Below, in pieces: positions 7,636 through 15,551 of a DNA stretch of 15,900 nucleotides. Source of the DNA: CAYJAZ01 sp964369165. GTDB taxonomy: Bacteria > Desulfobacterota > Desulfovibrionia > Desulfovibrionales > Desulfovibrionaceae. Every line of letters starts with the position of its first letter. Within the stretch, counting starts at the first letter, position 1. Location of the stretch: contig CAYJFE010000066.1 of the NCBI GenBank assembly GCA_964369165.1, positions 1-15,900 of the forward strand. Direction: 5' to 3'. Position numbers and translations under genes: made by a program. A model generated the notes under the pieces. That model did not search any database, was not told the origin of the DNA, and saw only the letters and a program-made list of their open reading frames with translations.

Positions 7636-8640
7636 TTAGATATAGCCATTTTCTAAAAGGGCTTCGGTGAAATAAGAAATAATGATTTGTGCGCCAGCTC
7701 TTCTTAGTCCAAGAAGTGATTCAAAAGTGACAGCATTTTCATCGATCCAGCCCTGCATTCCAGCAGCTTTAATCATGGAATATTCACCGCTTACTTGGTA
7801 GGCCGCGATTGGAGTATCAAAGGTAGTTGCAAGTGTATGGATAATGTCTTGATAGGCGCCAGCTGGCTTTACGATTAAAATATCTGCACCTTCTTGAATA
7901 TCAGCATTTGCTTCTCTTGTGGCTTCTTTTACTACGGAAAAATCCATTTGATAGCTACGTCTATCGCCCATTTGCGGGGCAGATTCAGCCGCTTCTCTAA
8001 AAGGGCCATAAAAGGCAGAAGCATATTTCACAGCATAGGACATAATAGGAATATTTTCAAAGCCTTTGTCCGCTTCGTCAAGAGCAGAGCGAATGACAGC
8101 AACGCGCCCGTCCATCATGTCAGAAGGAGCAAGAATGTCAGCTCCAGCTTCGGCATGAGAAAGAGCAATGCGGGCTAAATATTCTAAAGTAGCGTCATTA
8201 TCTATTTTTACTTGGTTTTTATTTTTTGTTTGTGTCAAGATGCCACAATGCCCATGATCAGTGTATTCACAAAGGCAAACATCAGTAATAACAATAAGAT
8301 GCGGCCAGTTTTTCTTGATCATACGTATGGCTTGTTGCACTATGCCATTTTGATGATAGCCTTCTGAAGCAGTAGGGTTTTTCTTTTTAGGAATGCCAAA
8401 AAGGATAAGAGAATGTAGGCCACTATCCACTACTTTTTCTAAATGCTTTTCAAGGGATTTAAGAGAATATTGGTAGATGCCAGGCATTGAAGTAATAGGC
8501 TTTTTATAATTAGGGTCAGGCGAATCCACAACAAAATAAGGCATAACTAAATGTTCACGGGTGAGTAAGATTTCACGCATAAGCGCGCGAATTTGTGGAT
8601 TTTGTCTTAGGCGTCTGCCTCTGAAAAATGAAATTTCCAT
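7636..8640 (-). CDS. hemB: Porphobilinogen synthase (delta-aminolevulinic acid dehydratase), zinc type
   Basis: Condenses two 5-aminolevulinate molecules to porphobilinogen, the first common step to all tetrapyrroles; a cytoplasmic oligomer. The two Schiff-base lysines are K205 (in MSYAVKYAS) and K258 (in ILIVKPAGA). The catalytic zinc ligands C122, C124 and C132 are present in DVCLCEYTDHGHCG, so this is the zinc-dependent form, not the magnesium form with aspartates there. The length of 334 residues is typical. AGAGGA lies five bases before the ATG. An 85-base gap from ispH holds a candidate promoter, so hemB-ahbD may have its own transcript besides read-through. Its product feeds HemC (not in this window) and then the CobA-HemD fusion encoded near 15 kb. 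Confidence 0.97.
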   Translation of the reverse strand: MEISFFRGRRLRQNPQIRALMREILLTREHLVMPYFVVDSPDPNYKKPITSMPGIYQYSLKSLEKHLEKVVDSGLHSLILFGIPKKKNPTASEGYHQNGIVQQAIRMIKKNWPHLIVITDVCLCEYTDHGHCGILTQTKNKNQVKIDNDATLEYLARIALSHAEAGADILAPSDMMDGRVAVIRSALDEADKGFENIPIMSYAVKYASAFYGPFREAAESAPQMGDRRSYQMDFSVVKEATREANADIQEGADILIVKPAGAYQDIIHTLATTFDTPIAAYQVSGEYSMIKAAGMQGWIDENAVTFESLLGLRRAGAQIIISYFTEALLENGYI

Positions 8641-8688
8641 AGTAGTCCTCTTTATTTAAGATCGTATCTAAGTTCAGAATTTGTTTTC

Positions 8689-8719
8689 AATATATATAGA
8701 ATTAAAGGGAAATAAGCAA
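8689..8719 (-). promoter_or_regulatory. Candidate promoter for hemB-ahbD
   Basis: On the minus strand TTGCTT (8719-8714) and TATATA (8696-8691) are 17 bases apart, giving a start near 8683 and a leader of about 43 bases before hemB. The match is partial (three and four of six positions), and AT-rich gaps produce such matches by chance. The 85-base gap in an otherwise compact gene series supports it. Confidence 0.35.
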
Positions 8720-8725
8720 GTTTAA

Positions 8726-9652
8726 CTATTCCTCTTTCTGCGACAAATTTTCAAAATAATTTTTCACTTCTTCGATAAATTTATTTGGTGTTGAAGCTCC
8801 TGCCGTAAGGGCAACTGTGTTCATGTTTTTAAAATTTTCAAAATTCAATTCACTTGCGGTTTCAATATGATAGGTGGGTAAATCATAGGATTGAGCAATT
8901 TCAGCCAAGCGCCTTGTGTTTCCACTTGTTTTTCCCCCCACCACTATAAAGGCATCAACAGAATCTTTGTCTGCATTTTGCGCAAGCTCTCTCACGGCTT
9001 CTTGCCTTTCTCTTGTGGCATTGCAAATGGTATTTAAAATATGCAAAGAACCTTGATTTTTTTCGGTTATTACTTTAAGTTTATTTGAAAAAATATTATA
9101 AATTTCCATGTCTTGAGTTGTTTGAGAAGCAAGGATAAAGTTTTTAGGAAAAGTGTCAATTCTTTCTAAAATTTCCTTTGGCTCTGAAAATACAATATAG
9201 GGCAGAGCAGAATAAGACAAAAGTCCTTTCACTTCAGGGTGCTCTTCTTCGCCGTAAAGCAAAAGCAAGGATTGTGAATTTTGCTCTTTTGCCTTCAAAG
9301 TTGCTTTATAAACAGCTAATTGCGCAGCTTTTACCTTTGGGCAAGTGGCATCTACAATAGTGATATTGTGCGCTTTTATTGCTTCTTCGTCTTCTTTTGG
9401 AATGCCATGCGCACGAATGATGACACAAAGTTCTTTATCTTTATTGAAAGAGAAAATTTCTTCAAGAGTATTGAATACTTGCACCTCTTTTTCTTCATAT
9501 TCTTTCAAGACTTGCGGGTTATGAATGATAGGCCCTATGGTCGCTACTTTTATGCTCTTTGATTTTGACTCTTCAAGGGCTAGATCAAGTTTTTTGAGGG
9601 CAAGGTCAACGCCCATGCAAAAACCAGCTTGACGAGCGATTTTTACTTTCAT
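8726..9652 (-). CDS. ispH: 4-hydroxy-3-methylbut-2-enyl diphosphate reductase
   Basis: Last enzyme of the non-mevalonate isoprenoid pathway: reduces HMBPP to isopentenyl and dimethylallyl diphosphate with an Fe-S cluster. The three cluster cysteines are C12 (in GFCMGV), C104 (in DATCPKV) and C210 (in NTICNATRERQ). The conserved histidines H44, H82 (in RAHGIP) and H138 (in EEEHPEVKG) are present, as is the TTQD motif (178-181). At 308 residues it is a normal single-domain form. Its ATG overlaps the murJ stop in an ATGA arrangement (9649-9652), a sign of coupled translation. Isoprenoid units supply the undecaprenyl carrier of lipid II, which gives a functional link to the flippase gene just upstream. 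Confidence 0.97.
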   Translation of the reverse strand: MKVKIARQAGFCMGVDLALKKLDLALEESKSKSIKVATIGPIIHNPQVLKEYEEKEVQVFNTLEEIFSFNKDKELCVIIRAHGIPKEDEEAIKAHNITIVDATCPKVKAAQLAVYKATLKAKEQNSQSLLLLYGEEEHPEVKGLLSYSALPYIVFSEPKEILERIDTFPKNFILASQTTQDMEIYNIFSNKLKVITEKNQGSLHILNTICNATRERQEAVRELAQNADKDSVDAFIVVGGKTSGNTRRLAEIAQSYDLPTYHIETASELNFENFKNMNTVALTAGASTPNKFIEEVKNYFENLSQKEE

Positions 9653-11250
9653 TTTATTTTCCTTAATAGCTTATTTAAAATTGGGGCTAGAATCATTTTA
9701 TAGTCTTCTTTGCAAAGATTATAAAAAAGTACAAGCCAAATGAATGAGAAAACAATGCCTGTAAGCGTCAATTCTAAAATTTCTTGCATTATAGGGCTAA
9801 AGTTTTCTAAATAGGGCATAAGTTTTATATCAAGATACCAAGCAAAGAAAGTAGGCGGAATCACAAGTAATAATGAGCGCATAAAGCTTTTTACACAGGC
9901 TAAAGTAATAAATGCACTATTCTTCTTTTGCCAATACAATAAAAGCAGTGTTGTGTAAATGATAAGTGAAAATGTGGTAAAAAATGCAACAATTTTAGCT
10001 CCATACATAGGAGTGAAATAAATATAGAGTGGCACAACAATCAAGCTAGCAAACGAACCAATTAAGGCAGGGCTTATAGTATCTTGTTTCGCATAGAAGG
10101 CACGACCAATAATTTGCTGAATGGCCCAAAATGGAACAGAAAGAAGCATAATTTGCAGAAGTGGAGCGGCTTTTATAGTGTCTTCCTTTGTGAAAATTCC
10201 ACCCTCAAAAATAAAGGCTATAATAGTGTCACTTTGCAAAATCATAAAGGCTGAAATAGGAATTATCAATATTAATGAAGAGTTTATAGCATTGACTAAG
10301 GTTTGATCAAATTCTTTATAAGCTTTTTTTGCAAGTAATGAAGCTAAGAAAGGAAATGAAGCCACAGCTGCCGCTTGCGCTATCACTCCGACAGGCACAA
10401 GCATAATTCTTCTTGCATAATTTAAGAGAGAAACTGCGCCATCTCCTGCCATAGAGCCAAATATACGCACAAATTGTTCGTCTAAAACAACAACTGACTG
10501 TCCAAGCATTAAAGGCAGGGCAATAAGTAAAAATTTCTTAAAATCTTTGTGCTTGAGAGAAAAAAAGAGTTCAAGTCCGTCTTTTTTTACAGCCAGATAA
10601 GGTAATAAAAATGCGCCAACAAAGGCCCCAAATAAAACACCATAGCAGAATCCTTCCATGCCCTGAGCTAAGCCTAGATAGGGAAAAGCAATGCCGAAAA
10701 GAAGTATAAAACCATTATAAATCAAAGGCATAAGGGCAGGAATTAAAAAAAGTTTTCTAATATATAATATTGATGTGAAGCAAGCCCCAAGAAGGAAGAA
10801 AACTTGGGCAAAAAGAATGATACGAAGGAAATAGGCAAGGCGGATTTGTTCATCTATGCTAAAGCCTGGAGCAATGTATTTTGTCAAAGTGTCGGCAAAA
10901 ATAAAAGCAAAAATAGTGAGAGATGTGATTGCGATTGCTGCATAGGAAAAAACAGTGCTAAAAAAATGCCAAGAATCTTTAGGGTTTAGACTTATATCTA
11001 AAGGATCAGTGTTCTCTTTTTCCTTTTCAAATTTATCTGCTAAAAAGGGTATAAGAGTTATTGAAAGATAGCCGCCAGCTAGGAGATAGTTGATAAAATC
11101 TGGAATAACAAAGGCTGTGAAATAGATGTCAGCATCAGTTCCTGAACCGAATTGCCAAGAAATTACTTTGTCGCGTATAAGGCCCATAAAACGCGAAATC
11201 AGCATGCTTATTGCAAGCAAAAGTGCGGCTATACCCATTGTATTTGTCAT
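9649..11250 (-). CDS. murJ: MurJ/MviN-type lipid II flippase homologue
   Basis: A 533-residue integral membrane protein of the MOP superfamily, with many hydrophobic helices (about 14 expected for the family). It is predicted to flip lipid II across the inner membrane for peptidoglycan synthesis. The N-terminal SRFMGLIRD motif keeps R20 and R26, equivalent to E. coli R18 and R24, and NYARRIM in the middle keeps the arginine matching R270. The segment matching E. coli LPNLLRRIFAEG reads IPDFINYLLAGG, so the R52-R53 pair is replaced by N54-Y55. This may be a subfamily trait or mean altered substrate handling. AAAGG precedes the ATG by about eight bases. It overlaps ispH by 4 bases. A TATAAG box (11282-11277) upstream may be a weak promoter. 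Confidence 0.88.
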   Translation of the reverse strand: MTNTMGIAALLLAISMLISRFMGLIRDKVISWQFGSGTDADIYFTAFVIPDFINYLLAGGYLSITLIPFLADKFEKEKENTDPLDISLNPKDSWHFFSTVFSYAAIAITSLTIFAFIFADTLTKYIAPGFSIDEQIRLAYFLRIILFAQVFFLLGACFTSILYIRKLFLIPALMPLIYNGFILLFGIAFPYLGLAQGMEGFCYGVLFGAFVGAFLLPYLAVKKDGLELFFSLKHKDFKKFLLIALPLMLGQSVVVLDEQFVRIFGSMAGDGAVSLLNYARRIMLVPVGVIAQAAAVASFPFLASLLAKKAYKEFDQTLVNAINSSLILIIPISAFMILQSDTIIAFIFEGGIFTKEDTIKAAPLLQIMLLSVPFWAIQQIIGRAFYAKQDTISPALIGSFASLIVVPLYIYFTPMYGAKIVAFFTTFSLIIYTTLLLLYWQKKNSAFITLACVKSFMRSLLLVIPPTFFAWYLDIKLMPYLENFSPIMQEILELTLTGIVFSFIWLVLFYNLCKEDYKMILAPILNKLLRKIK

Positions 11251-11263
11251 GAAAAAAGCCTTT

Positions 11264-11312
11264 ATAAAAATACAAACTTATAGAAAATGCGAGAACAAAT
11301 TCTGTAAGTTTG
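11264..11312 (-). terminator. Probable terminator after the pfkB-family gene
   Basis: In the pfkB-to-murJ gap, arms 11312-11300 and 11285-11273 pair over 13 positions with one C-A mismatch on the minus transcript, around a 14-base loop. The stem is followed on that strand by TATTTTTAT (11272-11264). The stem is AT-rich, so termination may be partial, leaving some read-through into murJ. Confidence 0.4.
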
Positions 11313-11329
11313 GAAGTGCTGAAATCAAT

Positions 11330-12283
11330 TTATATTTTTAAAAGTGGAAATGTTCCAAATGTTTCTGAATATCTTTCGATAAACATAGCATTGGTGAAAT
11401 TGTGTTCTTGCGTGCCGCTTTGTTCAACACAAAAAGAAGCTGTAACTGAGGCTAATTGTGCAGAAGTAATAATGTCAAGGCCAGAATGTAAACCCTTTAA
11501 TAAGCCTGAACGATAGGCATCGCCGCAGCCAGTTGGATCGACAACTCTTTCAGCTTTCACTACATCAATCATATATTTCTTTTCAAATTCTTTAGAGTCA
11601 ACCGAAGAACCTTTTTCTCCATAAGTTGTTATAATATAATCAACTTTTTCTTTTAGACCTTCAATTGTCAAGTCAAGGATTTTGCAAATGCGTGAAATTT
11701 CATAGTCATTGCCTATAAGAATTGAAGAAGCATTAACTAATTCAGCTAAATGCTCATGCGGTAAAACAATAATTTGTTGTCCTGGATCAGCAATAAGGCG
11801 TGCTTCTTTGTCTTTATAGTGGCGAGCTAGCGAAATCATGTCGTCTAAATTCCCTGGTGAAATTATTGCCCAATCGTTCTCTTTATCAATTTCTGGAAAG
11901 AAAGCTGGATTGAGGTTATTCGACATGGCTGCAGGGGAAAATGCAGCAATTTGATTTGCCATTAAATCAGTAGTGATATAGCAAGAAGCTGTGAAATTAC
12001 TTTCGTCAACAAAAATGTGGTCAAGAGGAAGGCCTAGCTGATCAAATGCTTTAGCATAGAAGGTGAAATCTTTACCGACTGAAGAATAAGTTTGTGGTTT
12101 TTCTCCAAGTAAAGCAAGGTTATAGGCTATATTACCCGCTGTGCCGCCGCGCATTTCAACTACATTATCAACCATAAATGAGACGTTCAAAACATGAAGT
12201 TTTTCTGGTAAAATGTGTTCTTCAAATTTTCCAGGAAAGGTCATAATTCTGTCGTATGCGATTGAGCCTGAAATATGTATCAT
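11330..12283 (-). CDS. PfkB-family (ribokinase fold) sugar or nucleoside kinase, adenosine-kinase-like
   Basis: A 317-residue cytoplasmic kinase of the ribokinase/PfkB family, which phosphorylates a sugar or nucleoside hydroxyl with ATP. GGTAGNIAYNLALLG (46-60) is the N-terminal family signature. GNDYE (191-195) fits the NxxE metal/phosphate motif. DPTGCGDAYRSG (249-260) is the C-terminal signature with anion hole and catalytic base D255. The last motif and the ITTYGEKGS stretch resemble bacterial adenosine kinase-like members, but the substrate cannot be fixed from sequence alone. AAAGG lies seven bases before the ATG, and a good promoter lies upstream. It heads the minus-strand series and is followed by a probable terminator, so it may be transcribed largely alone. 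Confidence 0.88.
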   Translation of the reverse strand: MIHISGSIAYDRIMTFPGKFEEHILPEKLHVLNVSFMVDNVVEMRGGTAGNIAYNLALLGEKPQTYSSVGKDFTFYAKAFDQLGLPLDHIFVDESNFTASCYITTDLMANQIAAFSPAAMSNNLNPAFFPEIDKENDWAIISPGNLDDMISLARHYKDKEARLIADPGQQIIVLPHEHLAELVNASSILIGNDYEISRICKILDLTIEGLKEKVDYIITTYGEKGSSVDSKEFEKKYMIDVVKAERVVDPTGCGDAYRSGLLKGLHSGLDIITSAQLASVTASFCVEQSGTQEHNFTNAMFIERYSETFGTFPLLKI

Positions 12284-12312
12284 AGTATTTCCTTTATTTT
12301 AGTTTCTAAATA

Positions 12313-12321
12313 TGGTATAAA
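12313..12321 (+). promoter_or_regulatory. Candidate extended -10 promoter for nth
   Basis: TGGTATAAA is an extended -10 (TGn before TATAAA), giving a start near 12328 and a leader of about 77 bases before nth. No good -35 box is visible. It overlaps the expected start region of the divergent promoter. TATAGA at 12375-12380 is a weaker alternative. Confidence 0.35.
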
Positions 12322-12337
12322 ACCTGAAAGCGTACAG

Positions 12338-12366
12338 ATTATATAGAAATAACTCTCTAAATGCAA
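12338..12366 (-). promoter_or_regulatory. Sigma-70-type promoter for the pfkB-family gene
   Basis: On the minus strand TTGCAT (12366-12361) and a perfect TATAAT (12343-12338) are exactly 17 bases apart. The expected start is near 12331, with a leader of about 47 bases. This is the only plausible minus-strand promoter seen in the 121-base divergent gap. Confidence 0.6.
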
Positions 12367-12404
12367 TAAATAATTATAGAGTAAAAAAAATGAGGTTTTA
12401 CTAG

Positions 12405-13085
12405 ATGTCTAAAAAAATTGAAGATAAAAAAATATATAAAATCAGTAAGAAAGATAGAATAGAAAGAGCGGCACTAGTAATCGCACTTTTAAATAAACGC
12501 TACGAAAAGCCTGAAACATTATTAAATGCAAATAGCCCTTGGGAATTGCTTGTGGCAACGGTTTTAGCTGCACAATGCACAGATAAAAGGGTGAATATGG
12601 TAACGCCAGCCTTGTTTGATTGCTTTAAGACGGTGAACGATTTTGCAAAAGCTGAGCTAGAAGATGTCATACCTTATGTGAAGTCAACAGGATTTTATCA
12701 GAATAAAGCGAAAAACATTATAGCCGCTGCAAAAATTATTGAAAAAGATTTTGAAAATCAAGTGCCTAAGACTATGGAAGAATTGGTAAAACTTCCAGGA
12801 CTTGGCAGGAAAACTGCGAATTGCGTGCTTTCAGGAGCCTATGGCATAAATCTTGGCATAGCCGTTGATACGCACGTCAAAAGAATAGTCTATAGGCTTG
12901 GACTCACAGCCGAAACAGATCCTGACAAAGTGGAAAAAGATCTTCTTAGTATTTTTAAAAAAGAAGAGTGGGGCAATGTGAATCATAAAATGGTTTGGTT
13001 TGGCAGGCATATTTGCGATGCCAAAAAACCTTTGTGCCAAGAGTGTGAAATGAATGAATTTTGTCCAAAGTTAGGTGTGAAATAA
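12405..13085 (+). CDS. nth: Endonuclease III (DNA glycosylase / AP lyase)
   Basis: Base-excision repair enzyme that removes oxidised pyrimidines and cleaves the abasic site. The helix-hairpin-helix LPGLGRKTA contains the Schiff-base lysine K136, and VDTHVKR holds the catalytic aspartate D155. The 4Fe-4S loop is intact, with C204-x6-C211-x2-C214-x5-C220. At 226 residues it is slightly longer than E. coli Nth (211) because of a lysine-rich N-terminal extension of about 15 residues. GAGG (12392-12395) lies nine bases upstream of the ATG, supporting the start. The gene stands alone, divergent from the kinase gene and convergent with purN. MutY is excluded by the presence of K136 and the short length. 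Confidence 0.97.
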   Translation: MSKKIEDKKIYKISKKDRIERAALVIALLNKRYEKPETLLNANSPWELLVATVLAAQCTDKRVNMVTPALFDCFKTVNDFAKAELEDVIPYVKSTGFYQNKAKNIIAAAKIIEKDFENQVPKTMEELVKLPGLGRKTANCVLSGAYGINLGIAVDTHVKRIVYRLGLTAETDPDKVEKDLLSIFKKEEWGNVNHKMVWFGRHICDAKKPLCQECEMNEFCPKLGVK

Positions 13086-13086
13086 T

Positions 13087-13113
13087 AAAAAAGCCAAGTT
13101 TTAGGCTTGGCTT
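13087..13113 (-). terminator. Rho-independent terminator of cobA-hemD-purN, possibly bidirectional
   Basis: A perfect 8-base-pair stem, AAGCCAAG (13091-13098) with CTTGGCTT (13106-13113), encloses a 7-base loop. Read on the minus strand, the stem runs into six T (13092-13087), a classic terminator 45 bases after the purN stop. On the plus strand it begins 6 bases after the nth stop but is followed only by scattered T, so it would work less well for nth. Confidence 0.8.
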
Positions 13114-13158
13114 AATGATTTTGATTTGTTTTGTTAGGTGAATTTATCTAAAACTTGA

Positions 13159-13836
13159 TTATACTTCTAGAGGTGGATAAATAAGGCAAGTTCCACAATT
13201 ATAATCATAATTTATATTTTCTTTTGAAAGCAGCTGAACTTTGCGAGGATTTTCTTGGTCTATATGAAGTCTATCCTCAGCTAGCCAGCGCAAAGCTTGC
13301 ACATAAATTTTATGCTCAAGCGTGTGTAATTGTTGAACTGTAGCCTCCTGATTTTCAAAATCTGCAGGCAGGGCAGCTTGAATGATAATTGCGCCATTAT
13401 CCATAATTTCATCGACAAAATGCACGCTACAGCCAAATATCTTCACTCCATAATCTTTAGCATCTAAAATGCCTTGTGCTCCTTTAAAAGAAGGCAAGAG
13501 GGCAGGGTGCACATTCAAAATTCGCCCCTTATAGGCATTTATAAAGTCAGGGGTGACAAGGCGCATATAGCCAGCCATTGCAATAGTATCTATTTGATAT
13601 TTTTGTAGTAATGCAATTACAGCTCGATCATATTCTTCACGATTGCTAAAATTTTTATGCGGCAAAACTTCAACAGGCACATTCAATTTTTTTGCTTTTT
13701 CAATAACGCCAGCTTCTTCCTTGTTCGTAAAAACAAGGCATATTTCGGCATCAATAATACCAGCTTGTGCGGCTTTTATAATAGCTTCAGCGTTTGAGCC
13801 AGAGCCAGAAGCCAAGATAGCAAGCTTTAGTCGCAT
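13159..13836 (-). CDS. purN: Phosphoribosylglycinamide formyltransferase (GART)
   Basis: Transfers formyl from 10-formyltetrahydrofolate to GAR, the third step of purine synthesis. The N-terminal ASGSGSNAEAI (9-19) binds the substrate phosphate. The catalytic residues are N108 and H110 (in LNVHPALLP) and D146 (in DEIMDNGA), with H139 also conserved. At 225 residues it is a little longer than E. coli PurN (212). The extra tail ends in a C214-x2-C217 pair, which is not part of the known active site. It starts 3 bases after the cobA-hemD stop, with AAAGGA inside the end of that gene, so the two are an operon ending at the hairpin near 13.1 kb. Confidence 0.95.
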   Translation of the reverse strand: MRLKLAILASGSGSNAEAIIKAAQAGIIDAEICLVFTNKEEAGVIEKAKKLNVPVEVLPHKNFSNREEYDRAVIALLQKYQIDTIAMAGYMRLVTPDFINAYKGRILNVHPALLPSFKGAQGILDAKDYGVKIFGCSVHFVDEIMDNGAIIIQAALPADFENQEATVQQLHTLEHKIYVQALRWLAEDRLHIDQENPRKVQLLSKENINYDYNCGTCLIYPPLEV

Positions 13837-13839
13837 AGA

Positions 13840-15366
13840 TTAATCCTTTGTATAATGTTCTTTAATCGCTTGAACTAATTCTGGAATGGTGAAGTTATCT
13901 GGCTGAATATCTGCATTGAAGCCAAATTCAGCAAGTGTGCCAGAAGTGATATCGCCAATTGAAGCAAATTTCAATTTGCCACTTTTTGCAGATTTTTCAA
14001 CAACTTCTTTTGGAATTTGATCAAAGAAATTTTTCACAGTTGAAGAAGAACCAAATGATACGCAATCAATAGTGTTTTCTTCAATCATAGCTTGAAGTTT
14101 TTCTTGATTATTTACAGTGGAAACAGTTTCATAGATTGTAAGCACTTTTACTTTACATTGCAATTTATCAAGTTCTGTAGGAAGTAATTCTCTTGCTTCT
14201 TTTGCACGAATTATAAGCACATTCTTACTTGCAACTCCAAGATTTTTCAAGCCTTCAACAATGCCTTCAGCCTTATATTCAGTAGGAATAAAGTCAGGTT
14301 CAATGCCTCTTTTTCTCAATCCATCAGCAGTAGCAGGGCCAATTGCGCAAACTTTTGCATTTGCAAAGATTCTGCTGTCTTTTTTTAATGTAAATAAGCG
14401 ATTATAGAAATGTTCGACACCATTTATTGAAGTGAATACTACCCAGTCGTATTCTTGCATTTTATTGACTTCAGTATCAACTTCTGTAAATTCCATAACA
14501 GGAACTATCTTAATTGTTGGAAATTGCACAACATTTGCCCCAAGGCTTGAAAGCATAAGCGCGATAGAACTTGCTTGTTCTCTTGCTCTAGTCACAACAA
14601 TGTTTTTGCCAAGCAAAGGTTTTTTCTCAAACCAATCTAACTTGTCCTTCATTTTCACCACATTACCCACAACAATAAGGCAAGGATTAGTAAAATGATG
14701 TTCTTTGGCAAGTCTTGGCAAGTCTTCAATAGTGCCTGTAATAGAGCGATGTTCCGGAGTTGTGGCTTTATAAACCAATGCAGCAGGCGTGTCTTTATCT
14801 AGTCCACCCTCAATTAAAGAAGCTGAGATTTTAGGCAAATTCGCCATACCCATAACAAAAACTAAGGTTGAGGCAGATTTTGCTAATGCTTCCCAATTGT
14901 GAACGCTGTCAGGTTTGTTAGGGTCTTCATGCCCTGTGATAATTGTCAAGGAAGAAGAATAAGCTCTATGCGTTACAGGAATGCCTGCATAGGCAGGGCC
15001 AGCAATGGTGCTTGAAATACCGGGAATTTCTTCAAAAGGCACATTATTAGCGTGCAACACTTCGCCTTCTTCGCCGCCTCTACCAAAGATATAAGGATCG
15101 CCACCTTTCAAGCGAGCGACAATTTGCCCATTATTTTCTTTAGCTTTATCGACTAATAATTGGTTGATTTCATCTTGTGGCATAGCGTGATTGCCTGAAA
15201 TTTTGCCCACATATATTTTTTCAGCGTCTTTTCTTGCAAAATCAAGCAAGCTTTCAGAGGCTAAAGCGTCATACACAACAACATCGGCTTCTTCCAAAGC
15301 TCTTTTGCCTTTCAAGGTTAGCAATTCAACATCACCAGGGCCAGCACCAATTAAATAAACAAGCAT
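13840..15366 (-). CDS. cobA-hemD: Bifunctional uroporphyrinogen-III C-methyltransferase / uroporphyrinogen-III synthase
   Basis: A 508-residue fusion of two consecutive tetrapyrrole enzymes. Residues 1 to about 245 are the SAM-dependent methyltransferase, with GAGPGD (7-12), RLKGGDPYIFGRGGEE (85-100) and PAYAGIPVTHR (124-134). It makes precorrin-2, the precursor of siroheme, cobalamin and, in Ahb organisms, haem. Residues from about 253 on are uroporphyrinogen-III synthase, recognised by GKNIVVTRAREQ at its start and its weakly conserved two-lobe character. The fusion channels hydroxymethylbilane to precorrin-2, which suits an organism making haem from siroheme. AGGA lies eight bases before the ATG. 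The upstream gap contains two related TATTAATA palindromes, one overlapping this ribosome site, that could be operators. Confidence 0.96.
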   Translation of the reverse strand: MLVYLIGAGPGDVELLTLKGKRALEEADVVVYDALASESLLDFARKDAEKIYVGKISGNHAMPQDEINQLLVDKAKENNGQIVARLKGGDPYIFGRGGEEGEVLHANNVPFEEIPGISSTIAGPAYAGIPVTHRAYSSSLTIITGHEDPNKPDSVHNWEALAKSASTLVFVMGMANLPKISASLIEGGLDKDTPAALVYKATTPEHRSITGTIEDLPRLAKEHHFTNPCLIVVGNVVKMKDKLDWFEKKPLLGKNIVVTRAREQASSIALMLSSLGANVVQFPTIKIVPVMEFTEVDTEVNKMQEYDWVVFTSINGVEHFYNRLFTLKKDSRIFANAKVCAIGPATADGLRKRGIEPDFIPTEYKAEGIVEGLKNLGVASKNVLIIRAKEARELLPTELDKLQCKVKVLTIYETVSTVNNQEKLQAMIEENTIDCVSFGSSSTVKNFFDQIPKEVVEKSAKSGKLKFASIGDITSGTLAEFGFNADIQPDNFTIPELVQAIKEHYTKD

Positions 15367-15375
15367 ATGTATATC

Positions 15376-15432
15376 CTATTAATAGAGTAATTTTTTCTTT
15401 TGATTGTATTTAGCATTATCCTTATTAATAGG
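15376..15432. repeat. Two related TATTAATA palindromes upstream of cobA-hemD
   Basis: CTATTAATAG (15376-15385) is a perfect 10-base palindrome next to the cobA-hemD ribosome site. CTTATTAATAGG (15421-15432) repeats its core 46 bases further upstream. Both are preceded by TATCC on the plus strand, so they are also imperfect direct repeats. This could be a paired operator; no regulator can be named. Confidence 0.35.
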
Positions 15433-15474
15433 CAAGGATTTTCTAGGCTATGTTTCTAAATTCATTCTTTCGTC

Positions 15475-15492
15475 TTTTTTCTATAGAAAAAA
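15475..15492. repeat. Perfect 18-base palindrome in the cobA-hemD / rpsL gap
   Basis: TTTTTTCTATAGAAAAAA reads identically on both strands. It lies about 20 bases upstream of the rpsL -35 box, in an A/T-rich tract where an UP element would be expected. It has no loop, so a terminator role is unlikely. A protein site or chance from A/T tracts are both possible. Confidence 0.4.
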
Positions 15493-15513
15493 TTTAAAAA
15501 TGTGATAAAAAGC

Positions 15514-15545
15514 TTGACAATTAGCGCATTCTTAGTCTAAATAAT
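15514..15545 (+). promoter_or_regulatory. Promoter of rpsL
   Basis: A perfect -35 box TTGACA (15514-15519) is preceded by an A/T-rich tract like the UP elements of ribosomal promoters. The -10 is less clear: CTAAAT (15537-15542) has the 17-base spacing, while AATAAT (15540-15545) is closer to consensus but 20 bases away. Either gives a start at about 15549-15552, right at the base of the leader hairpin. Confidence 0.6.
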
Positions 15546-15551
15546 TTGTTC

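Noticed and set aside
15403..15420. TACAAT and GATAAT as -10 boxes for cobA-hemD
   Set aside because: Neither has a recognisable -35 box 16-18 bases upstream, so no promoter was assigned, although one must lie in this gap.
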